60,791 nt of DNA from Deinococcus aquatilis DSM 23025. Its GTDB lineage: Bacteria > Deinococcota > Deinococci > Deinococcales > Deinococcaceae. The DNA lies in assembly GCF_000378445.1 (NCBI RefSeq), contig NZ_KB899720.1, positions 2,501 to 63,291 of the forward strand, written 5' to 3'. The translations under genes and the position numbers were made by a program. Within the stretch, counting starts at the first letter, position 1. Every line of letters starts with the position of its first letter. This document shows positions 22,849-32,537 of the stretch, in pieces. Below the pieces are notes generated by a model that saw only the letters and a program-made list of their open reading frames with translations, did no database searches and was not told the DNA's origin.

Positions 22849-25800
22849 CTATTTCACACTGGCCCGGAAGCAGACGGTCCCCGTTTCGCCGCCCGCTGCC
22901 GTGCCCACGAGGTAGGTCAGAACGGTATCGAGCGTGCCTGCATCGTCTCCCGCCGCGTTGCTGGGGTTGACCGGGTCAGGCGTGGGCGTCTGTGCGGGCG
23001 TCCTCACGAATCTGATGTTGCTGCCCGGCACGTAGGCGGCGCTGAGCAAGACCTGTGTGTTGGTAGGCAGCGCGTCGGTGAGGGTCAGGTTGGGCAAAGG
23101 AGCGCTGCCGAGGTTGGTATAGGTAATGCAGTATTCCAGCGTCTCGCCGGGTTTGCCCGTGCTGACCGTACTTGGCCCTTCGCCCGTGGTGATGTTCTGT
23201 ACGCTTTTGCTGAGCATCAGGTTGACGGTGTCGGTGGTGGCGGCAGCAGTGTTGTTGGGCGTGCTGGGGTCGGTGCGCGTGGTGGGCACGCTGGCTGTGG
23301 CCGTATTCACGATCTTGCCGCCGCTTGCCGCCGTGCCGCTCAGGGTCAGCGACAGTTTACCCAGTGCCGGAAACACAGGAATGGTCGTTCCGGCCTGCAG
23401 GCTGCCGACCGTCAGGCCCACCGGACAGGCCGCGTTCCCGCTGGCTGTACAGGTGATGGCGCTGGCCGTAAATCCGGGGATGGCCGGATCTTGCAGGACT
23501 GCGCCGTCGGCACCGGCTGGGCCAGCATTCGTCACGGTGATGGTGTAGCTGAGGGCCTGACCGCCGCGTACCACCGCTGGCGCAGTTTTGGTGATCTGCA
23601 CGTCGGCGCTGACATTCACGGTGGTCGTGACCTGCGATTCGGGATTGGTGCCGTCGTTGTTGGTGGGGTCAGGATCGTTGACCGGGCTGCTGGCGCGGGC
23701 ACCGTTGACCAGCGTGGCCGCCGTATCGGGCACCCGCAGAACCACGGTATAGGTCTGGGCCGCGCCACTGAGCAGCGTGGGCAGTGTCCACACGATGGTA
23801 TTGCCCGCCAGTATGCCGCCCCCCGTGTTCTGCACTGTGCCGACGCTGGGCAACAGGTCGGTGATGGTCACGGCAGTTGCCGGACTTGGCCCCGCGTTCA
23901 TGACCTTGATGGTGTAGGTGATGTCGCCGCTCGGCAGCACGGTAGCAGCCCCAATTTTGCTGACTTGAAGGTCGGCCACGGGCGTAATGGTGGTGCTGAC
24001 AGTACTGGAATTGTTGCTGGCGGTGGGATCGTTAGTCACGCTGCTGACTGTGGCGGTGTTGCTGAGGGTACCGCTGGCAGGCGTCAGCACCGTCACGGTA
24101 TAGATCAGGTTGCTGTTTGGCCCGGTCACGTCCAGGCCCGCCGCAGTCCAGGTGACGGTGCGGGTTCCTGCGTTGTACACGCCGCCCCCCGTATTGCTGA
24201 CATAGGTGGTGCCCACCGGCAGAGGATCGCTGACACTGATGGCTCCGGCGGTACTGGGGCCAAAATTGGCGACATTGAGGGTGTAGGTCAGGTTGGTCAG
24301 GGGGCCAGAATCGCTGGGAGCCGTCTTCCGCAGTTCCAGATTGGCAACCGGAGTGACCGTGATGGTCGAGACCGCGCTGTTGTTGGCCGCGTTGCTGTCG
24401 GGTGTGCTGGTGCCCACGCTGGCTGGGTTGACCACCGTGCCTTCCAGGGGCAGGATCACCGTGACGGTACGGTTTACATTGGCTCCGCTGTTCAGGGCAA
24501 AGGCAGGCCAGCTGACCGTGCGGGTAGCCGCGTCATATACGCCGCTGTCGCTGGAGCTGACATAGGTCAGGTTGGTGGGCAGCGGGTCGCTGAGGGCAAT
24601 GTTGGCGGCGTTGGTGGGGCCGTTGTTCTTGACATTCAGGGTGTAGATCAGGTTGCTTCCGGCGATCCTGTTGGCGGCAGGTGTTTTGGTCAGTTGAACG
24701 TCGGCCAGACTGCTGACCGGCAAGGTCACGCTGCTGGTGTTGTTGGCCGCCGCCGAATCGCCACCGCCCGAAATGGTGGCGGTATTGGTCAGAGAATCGG
24801 GGGCGTCCTGTGCAGTGCGTGCCGTGACCAGAATACTGGGGGCAGTGGTGTTGCTGGCGATGGGGATTGTGCGGGTGCAACTGACGCTCTGGCTGCCCAC
24901 TGTGCCTGCACACGTCCAACCTGTGCCCGTAGCAGAGACGTAGGTCAGCCCCGTGGGCAGGGTATCCAGCACCGTCACGTTTCCGCTGGTCGTCTGCAAC
25001 CCGATATTCCGGGGAACCAGGGTAAAGACGCTGTCCTGTCCGCGAATCAGAGCTGAGCCGGTCTTTTGCACCACCACATCTGGGCCGCTCGTGGGCTGCA
25101 CGCTGGTCGTGACGGTGCTGGTGTTGTTGCCCGCGACCAGATCGGTCTTGTTGCTGGTCAAACTGGCCGTATTCGCACTGTTGCCTGCACTGCCGCTCAC
25201 CTTCAGAACCACGGTACGGGTCACGCTCTGGCCGCTGGCGAGGGTCACGGCGGGCCAGGTCACGACGTTGCCGCTGGCCGTTCCCCCGTCGCTGGCACTG
25301 ACGAACGTGGAGTTGCTGAAGGTGTCGCGGGGCGTGATGGTGGCACTGGCCGGGCCGCTATTGGTGAAGACCAGCGTATAGGTCACGTTCGACAGGGGTG
25401 CGGCAGCCGTAAAGCCCGTTTTGACCACGCCCACATCGGCCACGTCTAGGGGCGCAAGATCGGTGGCCGTGTTGTTGCTCAGGTTGGGGTCGAGAGTATC
25501 GTTGCCGCGTGTGGCGTTTGCGGTGTTGCTGAGGGTACTGCTGGCATAGGCACTGCTGAGGGTGCCTGAAACGGTCAGGGTAGCGCTGGTGCTGGGCGGC
25601 AGATTCACGGTGGTACTGATGCTGTTGCCGCTGCCTGTGGCTGCCGTGCACAGCGCCGCGCCCGTGCCCGTACATGTCCAGGTGACGCCAGTCAGGGCGG
25701 CAGGTACGCTGTCGGTGATGCGGACACCGTTGGCACGCGCCAGCACCGAACCGTTGGTCACGGTGATGGTGTAGGTCATGGGCTGCCCCAGCACCAGCAC

Positions 25801-27330
25801 GGCGGGACTGTGCGTTTTGGAGATAGATACGTCGACCACGCCGGGAGTGGCCAAATCCTGATAGAGGGGTCGCCCGGACGGATACAGCGCCCAGGTATCG
25901 ATGCCCCGGTTGTCGCCGTAATTCGCGGGGTACCGGTGTGCCCCGGCCACGCTGCTGGTGCCCTGCGTCGCCAGAGTGGGCGTGCTGCTGCCCGCAGCAA
26001 CGGCGGCCAGCGGGGTATCGTCCCAGTACACGGTGTATTTGTTGGCATCCGGAAAGGTCAGACGTTCGATGATCAATCCCGGCGTATTGGTCTCGCCGTC
26101 CAGATACGGAAAATGCACGTCGCCCGCTGCCAGTTCGGCCCTGACGCGGATGGCGGCGGTACTGGTCGCCGGAAGGTTCTGTCCATCTTTGCCATCCCAG
26201 ATCAGGGTATTGGTTCCCACCTCCGCCGTACCGAAGAGCACCCGGTCGTTGGCATTGCCGTAAATGCCGTCATTGTTGAGGTCGAGCGAAAACTGCACGG
26301 TGCCCGCGCCGAGGGCGTCGTAGGTAAAAGTTCCCCCGGTGCCGGGTGCATATTGGCCGGAGGTGCCGTCCTGTCCGGTGAAAGTCACGTTGGTGATATC
26401 GCTGGGGAGGGCGGTGGCAGGACGCAGCCAGATGCTGCCGCCCGGTGCCGCCGCCGCCGCAGGCAGACTGGGATTGGGCGGATTGAAATAAATCTTGTGA
26501 AAGGAATTCAGATCGTTAACATCTTCGTTGCCTACCGTGTAACCCGCTGGAATATTGGTGCCGTTGTTTGAAAGTTGCAGCGACTGAAAGGTGGGTCTGT
26601 TGTTCAGGGCAAAACCGGTGCGGTTGGCGACCAGAATAAAGCCGTAGGGATCCACGCCGTTAAAATCCACCCGGTACTGGTAACCGTCGCGCGTCTGGAC
26701 ATACACGTTGCTGCTGAGCGACTGTCCGGTGCCGCCCATATTGACGGCCAGGTAGGGGGTAAATACCCGCCCAGTAAAGGGAACGGTCCCGTTGCGAACG
26801 GTGACGTCCCACGCTGCCACGCTCGCCCCCTGATTGACCCCGGTAATCTCTGCATTGGCCGACTGCACGGCAGGGTCGCCAGTACCGCCGCTATGAAACT
26901 CAACCGTGTACACGCCTGTTTCAGTGGCCGTAACGGTGCAGGGGGTATATCCGCCCGCGTTGGGCAGCGGCCCGGCACGTTCTTTGGCCAATGTATTGAT
27001 CAGCCCGGAGCCGTTGGCCAGAACGTCACAGATGCCCGCCTGCGCTCCCGATGGACTGCTGTACACGATGTCTTTGCTGTCTGTGCTGCTGCTGACGCTG
27101 GAGCCGAGGTTGATGGTTTCGCCCGCCTGAACGTAGACCAGAATCCGGGTGCGCCGTGCCAGATTGCCGCCCAGAAACCCTGTCGGATTCCATTCCAGAT
27201 AGACACGGCTTCCGCCGCTGCCATTGAGTTCCTTGCTTCCCTCGGCGCGGGCACCGGAGAAAGCGAACAACGCACCGCACAGGACCAAGACACAGCAGCA
27301 GTGGCGCACCAAAAAGGAGAGCGGGGTCAA
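22849..27330 (-). CDS. Giant exported DUF11-repeat surface protein
   Basis: A 1493-residue protein. A signal peptide (residues about 1-29, with CCCVLVLC) leads into a unique N-terminal region of about 500 residues, followed by roughly eight DUF11 (conserved repeat) modules. Each module begins with a V[DA]V..[ST]KT-like strand (VDVSISKTHSP, ADVGVVKTGF, PDVVVQKTGS, ADVQLTKTPA, ANLELRKTAP, ADLQVSKIGA, ADVQITKTAP, VNLMLSKSVQ) and carries YTITVTN.GP.....V.[DV].LP. Such beta-sandwich repeats build extracellular stalks. It ends without LPXTG, PEP-CTERM or membrane anchor. TTG 27330 is chosen because GGAG lies 6 nt upstream. A promoter is seen at 27360-27388. Confidence 0.88.
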   Translation of the reverse strand: MTPLSFLVRHCCCVLVLCGALFAFSGARAEGSKELNGSGGSRVYLEWNPTGFLGGNLARRTRILVYVQAGETINLGSSVSSSTDSKDIVYSSPSGAQAGICDVLANGSGLINTLAKERAGPLPNAGGYTPCTVTATETGVYTVEFHSGGTGDPAVQSANAEITGVNQGASVAAWDVTVRNGTVPFTGRVFTPYLAVNMGGTGQSLSSNVYVQTRDGYQYRVDFNGVDPYGFILVANRTGFALNNRPTFQSLQLSNNGTNIPAGYTVGNEDVNDLNSFHKIYFNPPNPSLPAAAAAPGGSIWLRPATALPSDITNVTFTGQDGTSGQYAPGTGGTFTYDALGAGTVQFSLDLNNDGIYGNANDRVLFGTAEVGTNTLIWDGKDGQNLPATSTAAIRVRAELAAGDVHFPYLDGETNTPGLIIERLTFPDANKYTVYWDDTPLAAVAAGSSTPTLATQGTSSVAGAHRYPANYGDNRGIDTWALYPSGRPLYQDLATPGVVDVSISKTHSPAVLVLGQPMTYTITVTNGSVLARANGVRITDSVPAALTGVTWTCTGTGAALCTAATGSGNSISTTVNLPPSTSATLTVSGTLSSAYASSTLSNTANATRGNDTLDPNLSNNTATDLAPLDVADVGVVKTGFTAAAPLSNVTYTLVFTNSGPASATITPRDTFSNSTFVSASDGGTASGNVVTWPAVTLASGQSVTRTVVLKVSGSAGNSANTASLTSNKTDLVAGNNTSTVTTSVQPTSGPDVVVQKTGSALIRGQDSVFTLVPRNIGLQTTSGNVTVLDTLPTGLTYVSATGTGWTCAGTVGSQSVSCTRTIPIASNTTAPSILVTARTAQDAPDSLTNTATISGGGDSAAANNTSSVTLPVSSLADVQLTKTPAANRIAGSNLIYTLNVKNNGPTNAANIALSDPLPTNLTYVSSSDSGVYDAATRTVSWPAFALNSGANVNRTVTVILPLEGTVVNPASVGTSTPDSNAANNSAVSTITVTPVANLELRKTAPSDSGPLTNLTYTLNVANFGPSTAGAISVSDPLPVGTTYVSNTGGGVYNAGTRTVTWTAAGLDVTGPNSNLIYTVTVLTPASGTLSNTATVSSVTNDPTASNNSSTVSTTITPVADLQVSKIGAATVLPSGDITYTIKVMNAGPSPATAVTITDLLPSVGTVQNTGGGILAGNTIVWTLPTLLSGAAQTYTVVLRVPDTAATLVNGARASSPVNDPDPTNNDGTNPESQVTTTVNVSADVQITKTAPAVVRGGQALSYTITVTNAGPAGADGAVLQDPAIPGFTASAITCTASGNAACPVGLTVGSLQAGTTIPVFPALGKLSLTLSGTAASGGKIVNTATASVPTTRTDPSTPNNTAAATTDTVNLMLSKSVQNITTGEGPSTVSTGKPGETLEYCITYTNLGSAPLPNLTLTDALPTNTQVLLSAAYVPGSNIRFVRTPAQTPTPDPVNPSNAAGDDAGTLDTVLTYLVGTAAGGETGTVCFRASVK

Positions 27331-27359
27331 ATTACACTCCAGAATGTCAACATTGAGAA

Positions 27360-27388
27360 GCTATATTTAGGGGCTAAATGGGAGTAAA
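27360..27388 (-). promoter_or_regulatory. Promoter of the DUF11 gene
   Basis: On the minus strand -35 TTTACT (27388-27383) and -10 TATAGC (27365-27360) are 17 bases apart, about 30 bases before the TTG start. Confidence 0.6.
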
Positions 27389-28131
27389 GACATCTAGACG
27401 TCGCTCGGTATGCGCCAGAGAGAAAGGAAAATCCGCGAGGTCAGTAGGGCGTGCAAGGTATCAGACAAAAAGTGTATTTTAATACCTTCACAGTGATATG
27501 GCACTTGCTTACAATGACTATCGACTTCTAACACCTGATTGGGGGATAGACAGAGCGACATAATGTCAAGTAAGTGGGGTTATATGGGTTGAGACAAACT
27601 CTATACAGCAGCAGGCGGGCCAGTCACAGAGCCAGCTTCCATTTCTGGTTTCTGTTCGCCGGGTCTGATCGGTATCAGCGGAAAATCAGGCCCAGTCTGA
27701 TCTAAGTACGTCGTAGTAGGAATGGAGCTTTATCCGGCCGTTTGGGATATGGGATAAAGCGGCTGGGTTAACTGCGACGTACCTTCTTCGATACTTGCTT
27801 CGTTCGCTCAATCTATAGATTGACTTCGATCTAAACAGCAGCTCTGCCATGTGGAATAAGGAGTCTGGCTATTTCCCTCAGTTCTGGGAACCCCGCCACT
27901 GCTCCTCCACATAGAGTTGTTCCGTAGAGTTTTGCAAGCTGCATTGAATCTCGTCGTTTTTGGGATTCAACCGAAATCCGTATGGGTTGTCACAGCACAC
28001 TGACAGGCAAGGAAAATAACCTACCGGCCAACAAGGCACTGAGCCACCAGCGGCACAGAGAATGGCCGCTGGAGTAGATTCCCCGGCGGCCACCTTCTGT
28101 TACAAACTTCTGTACAGATTAAAAAAGCGCT
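27389..28131. other. Gene-poor 0.74 kb region with structured repeat
   Basis: No frame here looks coding; the 71-residue minus-strand frame at 27878-28093 lacks codon bias and a ribosome site. The region is more AT-rich than its surroundings. It holds several palindromes (CTGATCGGTATCAG near 27665, CAATCTATAGATTG near 27810) and the large inverted repeat at 27705-27782. Confidence 0.6.
27705..27782. repeat. 78-base cruciform-like inverted repeat
   Basis: Outer arms GTACGTCGTAGT (27706-27717) and ACTGCGACGTAC (27771-27782) pair 11 of 12 with one G-U; an inner arm GCTTTATCC pairs with GGATAAAGC. The two nested stems suggest a structured RNA or a mini transposable element. Confidence 0.65.
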
Positions 28132-28824
28132 CTAGCCTCTGCGCCGCCCGAAGATAAACCAGCCCGCAGCGGCAGCCAGGAAGCCGACGCCCACGTAAGC
28201 CCAGATATTCGGCCCAGCGGGGCGCGTGACAGTGCTGGTCGTATCGTAGTTGAGGCCACTCAATTCACCGCCTGTCTGAACGTTGTTCACGATGACGTTG
28301 GGTGTGGCGGCGTTGGCGATGCTGCTGACTGCCGTATAGATCAGCGCGTATTTGAGGATGTCCGAGCCGATGCCCCGGCTGCGGTAATAGCTCTGCGGGT
28401 ACGGGTAATAGCGCCCATTCTGCAACTGGTACTGATACTGGCTGCCCTTGACCGTGCTGTACGTCAGGGCGGTGCGGGGCACGCCTGCCGGAAGCTTCAC
28501 GCTTTTCCAGCCGTTCAGTTGCGAAGCGGTGACGCTTGGTACGGCGGCGGTGTTGCGTGTGGGCGTGGTACGCGTGGTGCTGCGCTGTGTGGGGGCGGGC
28601 GTGCGTGTGGCAGGAGCCGGGGCACGGTACTGGGGCGCTGTGTTCTGAGGAGCGCGGTATTGCGGCGTGGGTGCCCGGTACTGCGGCGTGGGGGCGCGGT
28701 AGGTACTGCCGCTGCTCCGGCTGCCGCCAAAGCCGCCCCCAGACCGGCGGGCAGCGTCGGCCACGCCAGAACCCAGCGCCAACGTCACGAGGAGGGCAGA
28801 CAGAACCAAACGCGGAGACTTCAT
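28132..28824 (-). CDS. Exported protein with YRAPTPQ repeats and C-terminal anchor
   Basis: A 230-residue protein: signal peptide (about residues 1-27, ending VADAAR), a Gly/Ser-rich segment, then tandem TPQYRAP repeats and a Thr/Pro/Arg-rich stretch (about residues 40-95). A middle domain follows (LNGWKSVKLPAGVP...YYPYPQSYYRSRG). It ends with a membrane helix and a cytoplasmic cap (VGVGFLAAAAGWFIFGRRRG), so it is probably anchored with the body outside. No family recognised. ATG 28824 follows TACCTT (28836-28831) by 6 nt; a GTG 6 nt earlier in frame is possible. Likely an envelope protein; function unknown. Confidence 0.72.
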   Translation of the reverse strand: MKSPRLVLSALLVTLALGSGVADAARRSGGGFGGSRSSGSTYRAPTPQYRAPTPQYRAPQNTAPQYRAPAPATRTPAPTQRSTTRTTPTRNTAAVPSVTASQLNGWKSVKLPAGVPRTALTYSTVKGSQYQYQLQNGRYYPYPQSYYRSRGIGSDILKYALIYTAVSSIANAATPNVIVNNVQTGGELSGLNYDTTSTVTRPAGPNIWAYVGVGFLAAAAGWFIFGRRRG

Positions 28825-28965
28825 CTCCACAAGGTACGGGGTGTGGCCTCTGTCCGTTCCCGGATCAGGGCCGCTTCTGGGCCAGATCAAGCTCTGTGGA
28901 GGCGAGATGAAGGCCCGGTCCGGTCCCGACTAGACCACCCCGGCCCACACACACGGGGCGCGGCG

Positions 28966-28971
28966 TACACT
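28966..28971 (+). promoter_or_regulatory. -10 box of the aroG leader transcript
   Basis: TACACT ends 7 nt before the ATG of the leader peptide at 28979, matching the leaderless layout of other genes here. No clear -35. Confidence 0.65.
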
Positions 28972-28978
28972 GCCCGGC

Positions 28979-29038
28979 ATGAAGTTTGGTCCTGGCAATG
29001 CACCGTTTTTTTATTGGTTCGGAAGTCTCCGGGCCTAG
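28979..29038 (+). CDS. Aromatic-rich attenuator leader peptide
   Basis: A 19-codon frame: Met-Lys-Phe, then Gly/Pro/Asn/Ala, then Phe-Phe-Tyr-Trp-Phe (codons 10-14, bases 29006-29020), then GSLRA and TAG. Six of 19 residues are aromatic, including all three aromatic amino acids. It lies between a leaderless-type -10 box and an intrinsic terminator upstream of DAHP synthase. Its role would be to sense charged tRNA-Phe/Tyr/Trp by ribosome stalling. The peptide itself probably has no other function. Confidence 0.8.
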   Translation: MKFGPGNAPFFYWFGSLRA

Positions 29039-29103
29039 CATTGCGTTGAAGTGTTCTCCAGACCGCCCGGTCAAGCCAAGAGCTTCCGGGCGGCTTTTCT
29101 TTC
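28995..29103 (+). promoter_or_regulatory. Transcription attenuator of aroG (pause hairpin, antiterminator, terminator)
   Basis: Three alternative pairings are seen. Segment 1:2 is GCAATGC (28995-29001) with GCATTGC (29038-29044), enclosing the aromatic codons. The antiterminator is CCGGGC (29029-29034) with GCCCGG (29065-29070). The terminator is CCGCCCGG (29063-29070) with CCGGGCGG (29086-29093) followed by a T-rich run. Stalling at the aromatic codons leaves 29029-29034 free, so the terminator cannot form; a ribosome at the TAG (29036-29038) would cover that segment and let it form. Confidence 0.8.
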
Positions 29104-29144
29104 CCCCTCTGTCGCCGCTTCCCCCATACGCTCTAGGAGACTCC

Positions 29145-30260
29145 ATGACCCCCACCGATCACGCCCAGAACAGCCCGGCCCCGCAGCCCACCATTGAGGC
29201 GGGGCGCACCGAAAACCTGAACGTCACGGGTTTTACGCCGCTGGTGACGCCGCGTGCGCTGAAGGCGGCCCTGCCCCTCAGCGCCGCCGCTGAACGTGTG
29301 GTGCTGGCGGGCCGCCGCGCCTCGCAGGACATTTTGCATGGCCGCGATGACCGCCTGCTGGTGGTGGTCGGCCCCTGTTCTATTCACGATTTTGACGAGG
29401 CGCTGGAGTACGCCCACAGATTGGGTGCCCTGCGCGAGCGCGTCAAAGACCGCCTGGAAGTGCAGATGCGCGTGTACGTGGATAAGCCCCGGACGACTGT
29501 GGGCTGGCGCGGCTACCTGATGGACCCCGATATGACGGGCGCAAACGACATCAACCGGGGGCTTCACCTGACCCGCGACCTGATGATCCGCGTCTCGGAA
29601 CTGGGCCTGCCCGTCGCCACCGAACTGCTCGACCCCTTTGCGCCGCAGTACCTGTTCGATGCGGTGGCGTGGGCCTGCCTGGGTGCACGCACCACCGAAT
29701 CCCAGACGCACCGGGTCATGGCGAGCGCCGTCAGCGCTCCGATGGGCTTCAAGAACGGCACGGGCGGCGGCCTGAAACTGGCTGTCGATGCCATCGTTGC
29801 CGCGCAGAATCCACATGCCTTTTTTACGGTCGACGACGATGGTCAGGCCTGCATCGTGCATACGCGGGGCAACCCTGACGGCCACGTGATTCTGCGCGGC
29901 GGGCGCGGCGGCCCCAATTACGCGCCGCAATTTGTCAAGGAAGCCGCCGAATTGATGCGGGCCGCTGGGCTGCAACCCGCCGTCATGGTGGACTGCTCTC
30001 ATGCCAACAGCGGCTCGGATCACACCCGCCAGAGTCTGGTCTGGCGCGACGTGATGCAGCAACGTTTGGCCGGACAGACGGCCATTCGCGGCCTGATGAT
30101 CGAGAGCAACATCAACCCCGGCAAGCAGACGATTCCCGCCGACCTGTCTGACCTGAAGCCCGGCGTCAGCGTCACCGATGCCTGTATCGGCTGGGGGGAA
30201 ACCGAGGCCCTGCTGCAAGAAGCGCACGCCCAGATGGAGCGCGGCGGAGTGGGGGTGTAG
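29145..30260 (+). CDS. aroG: 3-deoxy-7-phosphoheptulonate (DAHP) synthase, class I AroG type
   Basis: A 371-residue enzyme condensing phosphoenolpyruvate and erythrose-4-phosphate, the entry step of aromatic synthesis. Seen are [10 protein letters not shown] with the metal Cys, [15 protein letters not shown], the [12 protein letters not shown] segment, GFKNGTGG, and the metal ligands in [12 protein letters not shown], all in the AroF/G/H order. ATG 29145 follows AGGAGA; the frame is open further upstream through the attenuator and is not used. The N-terminal region could carry feedback inhibition by an aromatic amino acid, which the sequence does not settle. Confidence 0.95.
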   Translation: MTPTDHAQNSPAPQPTIEAGRTENLNVTGFTPLVTPRALKAALPLSAAAERVVLAGRRASQDILHGRDDRLLVVVGPCSIHDFDEALEYAHRLGALRERVKDRLEVQMRVYVDKPRTTVGWRGYLMDPDMTGANDINRGLHLTRDLMIRVSELGLPVATELLDPFAPQYLFDAVAWACLGARTTESQTHRVMASAVSAPMGFKNGTGGGLKLAVDAIVAAQNPHAFFTVDDDGQACIVHTRGNPDGHVILRGGRGGPNYAPQFVKEAAELMRAAGLQPAVMVDCSHANSGSDHTRQSLVWRDVMQQRLAGQTAIRGLMIESNINPGKQTIPADLSDLKPGVSVTDACIGWGETEALLQEAHAQMERGGVGV

Positions 30261-30361
30261 GTTCACCCAGACCTACCCCGCTCAGCTCCTGATCTATCCA
30301 GTTCCTTCATTCGGGCAGCATTCCCACCTTCCCGCGCCGCACCAGCCTGCATATTGGCCGG

Positions 30362-30564
30362 ATGGCAAGGCGTACGGACGGACAAAAAACAATGGGCGGG
30401 GGCCGCAAACCCAGCGAACGGGCTTCTAAAATCTGTGTGGCCTGCGGTCTGCCGTTCAGCTGGCGCAAAAAGTGGGAGCGTGACTGGGACAACGTCAAAT
30501 ACTGTTCGGATCGCTGCCGGATGTCGGGCAAAACCGCAGAGGGCCGGGGCGCAGGGGCCAGAGC

Positions 30565-30568
<4 letters not shown>
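30362..30568 (+). CDS. DUF2256 zinc-ribbon protein
   Basis: A 68-residue protein with the DUF2256 pattern: [20 protein letters not shown], then VKYCSDRCR. The CxxC and CxxxC pairs probably bind zinc. The stop overlaps the uvsE ATG (ATGA), so it is coupled to a UV-repair endonuclease. Function is unknown; DUF2256 genes are, from memory, often found beside photolyase or cryptochrome genes, which fits a DNA-damage link. A CATATT hexamer lies 6 nt before ATG 30362. A later Met could also serve. Confidence 0.82.
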
Positions 30569-31596
<1,028 letters not shown>

Positions 31597-31626
31597 AGTG
31601 AGAGCTGACGGCCCAGAGCTGCTGAT

Positions 31627-32004
31627 TCACTCCTCATCCGGCAAGGATTTCGCTGCACTGGCCGTCCTTCCCGCTCCCCATCTTGCCCCCAGCCACGCGC
31701 CCGCCGTATCGAACAGCCAGTCGGTGATGCCTGCCTCGCGGCCCGGTACGAAGGCCTGATGCACTTCATCGGTGGCCCCGAACCAGGCCGCGACGACCCA
31801 CGCCACCTGCCAGCGCCCGGTGGCCCGGCCCAGCGCAAAAGCCAGCGCCAGATACGCCAGAAAATGAATGATCCAGTCCACTGGATGATGCAGCGGCGGC
31901 CCCGGCGTATCGCTTCCGGCACTCAGTTTCCAGATCACGGCCATGATCAGCAGGGCAATGGCCCACCACAGGCCGCGCCGCACCGGGGGGACGCTGTGCG
32001 TCAT
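31627..32004 (-). CDS. VanZ-like membrane protein
   Basis: A 125-residue protein with three or four membrane segments and the VanZ motifs KLSAGSD, DWIIHFLAYLALAFALG, and ATDEVHQAFVPGREAGITDWLFDTAG. VanZ-like proteins confer low-level teicoplanin resistance in enterococci, but most are of unknown role. ATG 32004 overlaps the stop of the upstream epimerase gene (ATGA). A longer frame upstream is inside that gene. Confidence 0.87.
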   Translation of the reverse strand: MTHSVPPVRRGLWWAIALLIMAVIWKLSAGSDTPGPPLHHPVDWIIHFLAYLALAFALGRATGRWQVAWVVAAWFGATDEVHQAFVPGREAGITDWLFDTAGAWLGARWGAGRTASAAKSLPDEE

Positions 32005-32471
32005 TCGGTGGCGGGGGGTGTGGGGTGCTCCACCAGTTCGATCAGCGTGCCCGCGCCCCATCTGGGGTGAAGGAACGCCACCCGTGTGCCTGCCCGTCCG
32101 GGCGTGGGGGCATCCTGCAAGAAGCGTGCGCCCAGGCGGGTCAGGCGCTGCATCTCCTGATCCAGATCGGCCACGCGGTAGGCGGTGTGATGCAGCCCCG
32201 GCCCCCGCCGCGCAAGGAAGGCGGCAATCGGGCTGTCCTCACGGGTGGGGGCCAGCAGTTCGATCAGCGTCTGCCCCGCCACAAAAGCCCGCACCCGTAC
32301 CCCCTGAGACCCCACTTCCTCATCCGGCCCTTCCGGGACAAGGCCCAGCGCCAGATAGGGCAGGCTCCCCTCTTCCAGGTCGGGCGTTGCAATGGCGACG
32401 TGATCCAGCGTCAGTTCGGTGGAGGTTGGCAACTGGGCAGGATGTATCTGGGCAGGGTGCGGCGCGTCCAT
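32001..32471 (-). CDS. mce: Methylmalonyl-CoA epimerase (VOC fold)
   Basis: A 156-residue glyoxalase-fold protein. Metal ligands lie in LTLDHVAIATPDLE (His), in the TLIELLAPT strand (Glu) and in GLHHTAYRVADLD (His), with the final Glu in GTLIELVEHP. The pattern and length match methylmalonyl-CoA epimerase, which interconverts the R and S forms in propionyl-CoA catabolism. The rest of the pathway is not in this window. TAGTCT lies 8 nt before ATG 32471. Operon with the VanZ-like gene. Confidence 0.88.
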   Translation of the reverse strand: MDAPHPAQIHPAQLPTSTELTLDHVAIATPDLEEGSLPYLALGLVPEGPDEEVGSQGVRVRAFVAGQTLIELLAPTREDSPIAAFLARRGPGLHHTAYRVADLDQEMQRLTRLGARFLQDAPTPGRAGTRVAFLHPRWGAGTLIELVEHPTPPATE

Positions 32472-32537
32472 AGGCCCGCAGACTAGAGCAGCGGCCCGGG
32501 CGGGCGTGGTTAAGCCGGTCTTTATGGCCGGGGTGCC

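Noticed and set aside
22774..25056. A 760-codon plus-strand frame rich in Gly, Arg and His
   Set aside because: Antisense to the DUF11 repeat protein; it shows periodicity only because the real gene is repetitive.
27878..28093. A 71-codon minus-strand frame (MAAGESTPAAILC...)
   Set aside because: No ribosome site, poor codon use and no family match; it sits in a structured gene-poor stretch.
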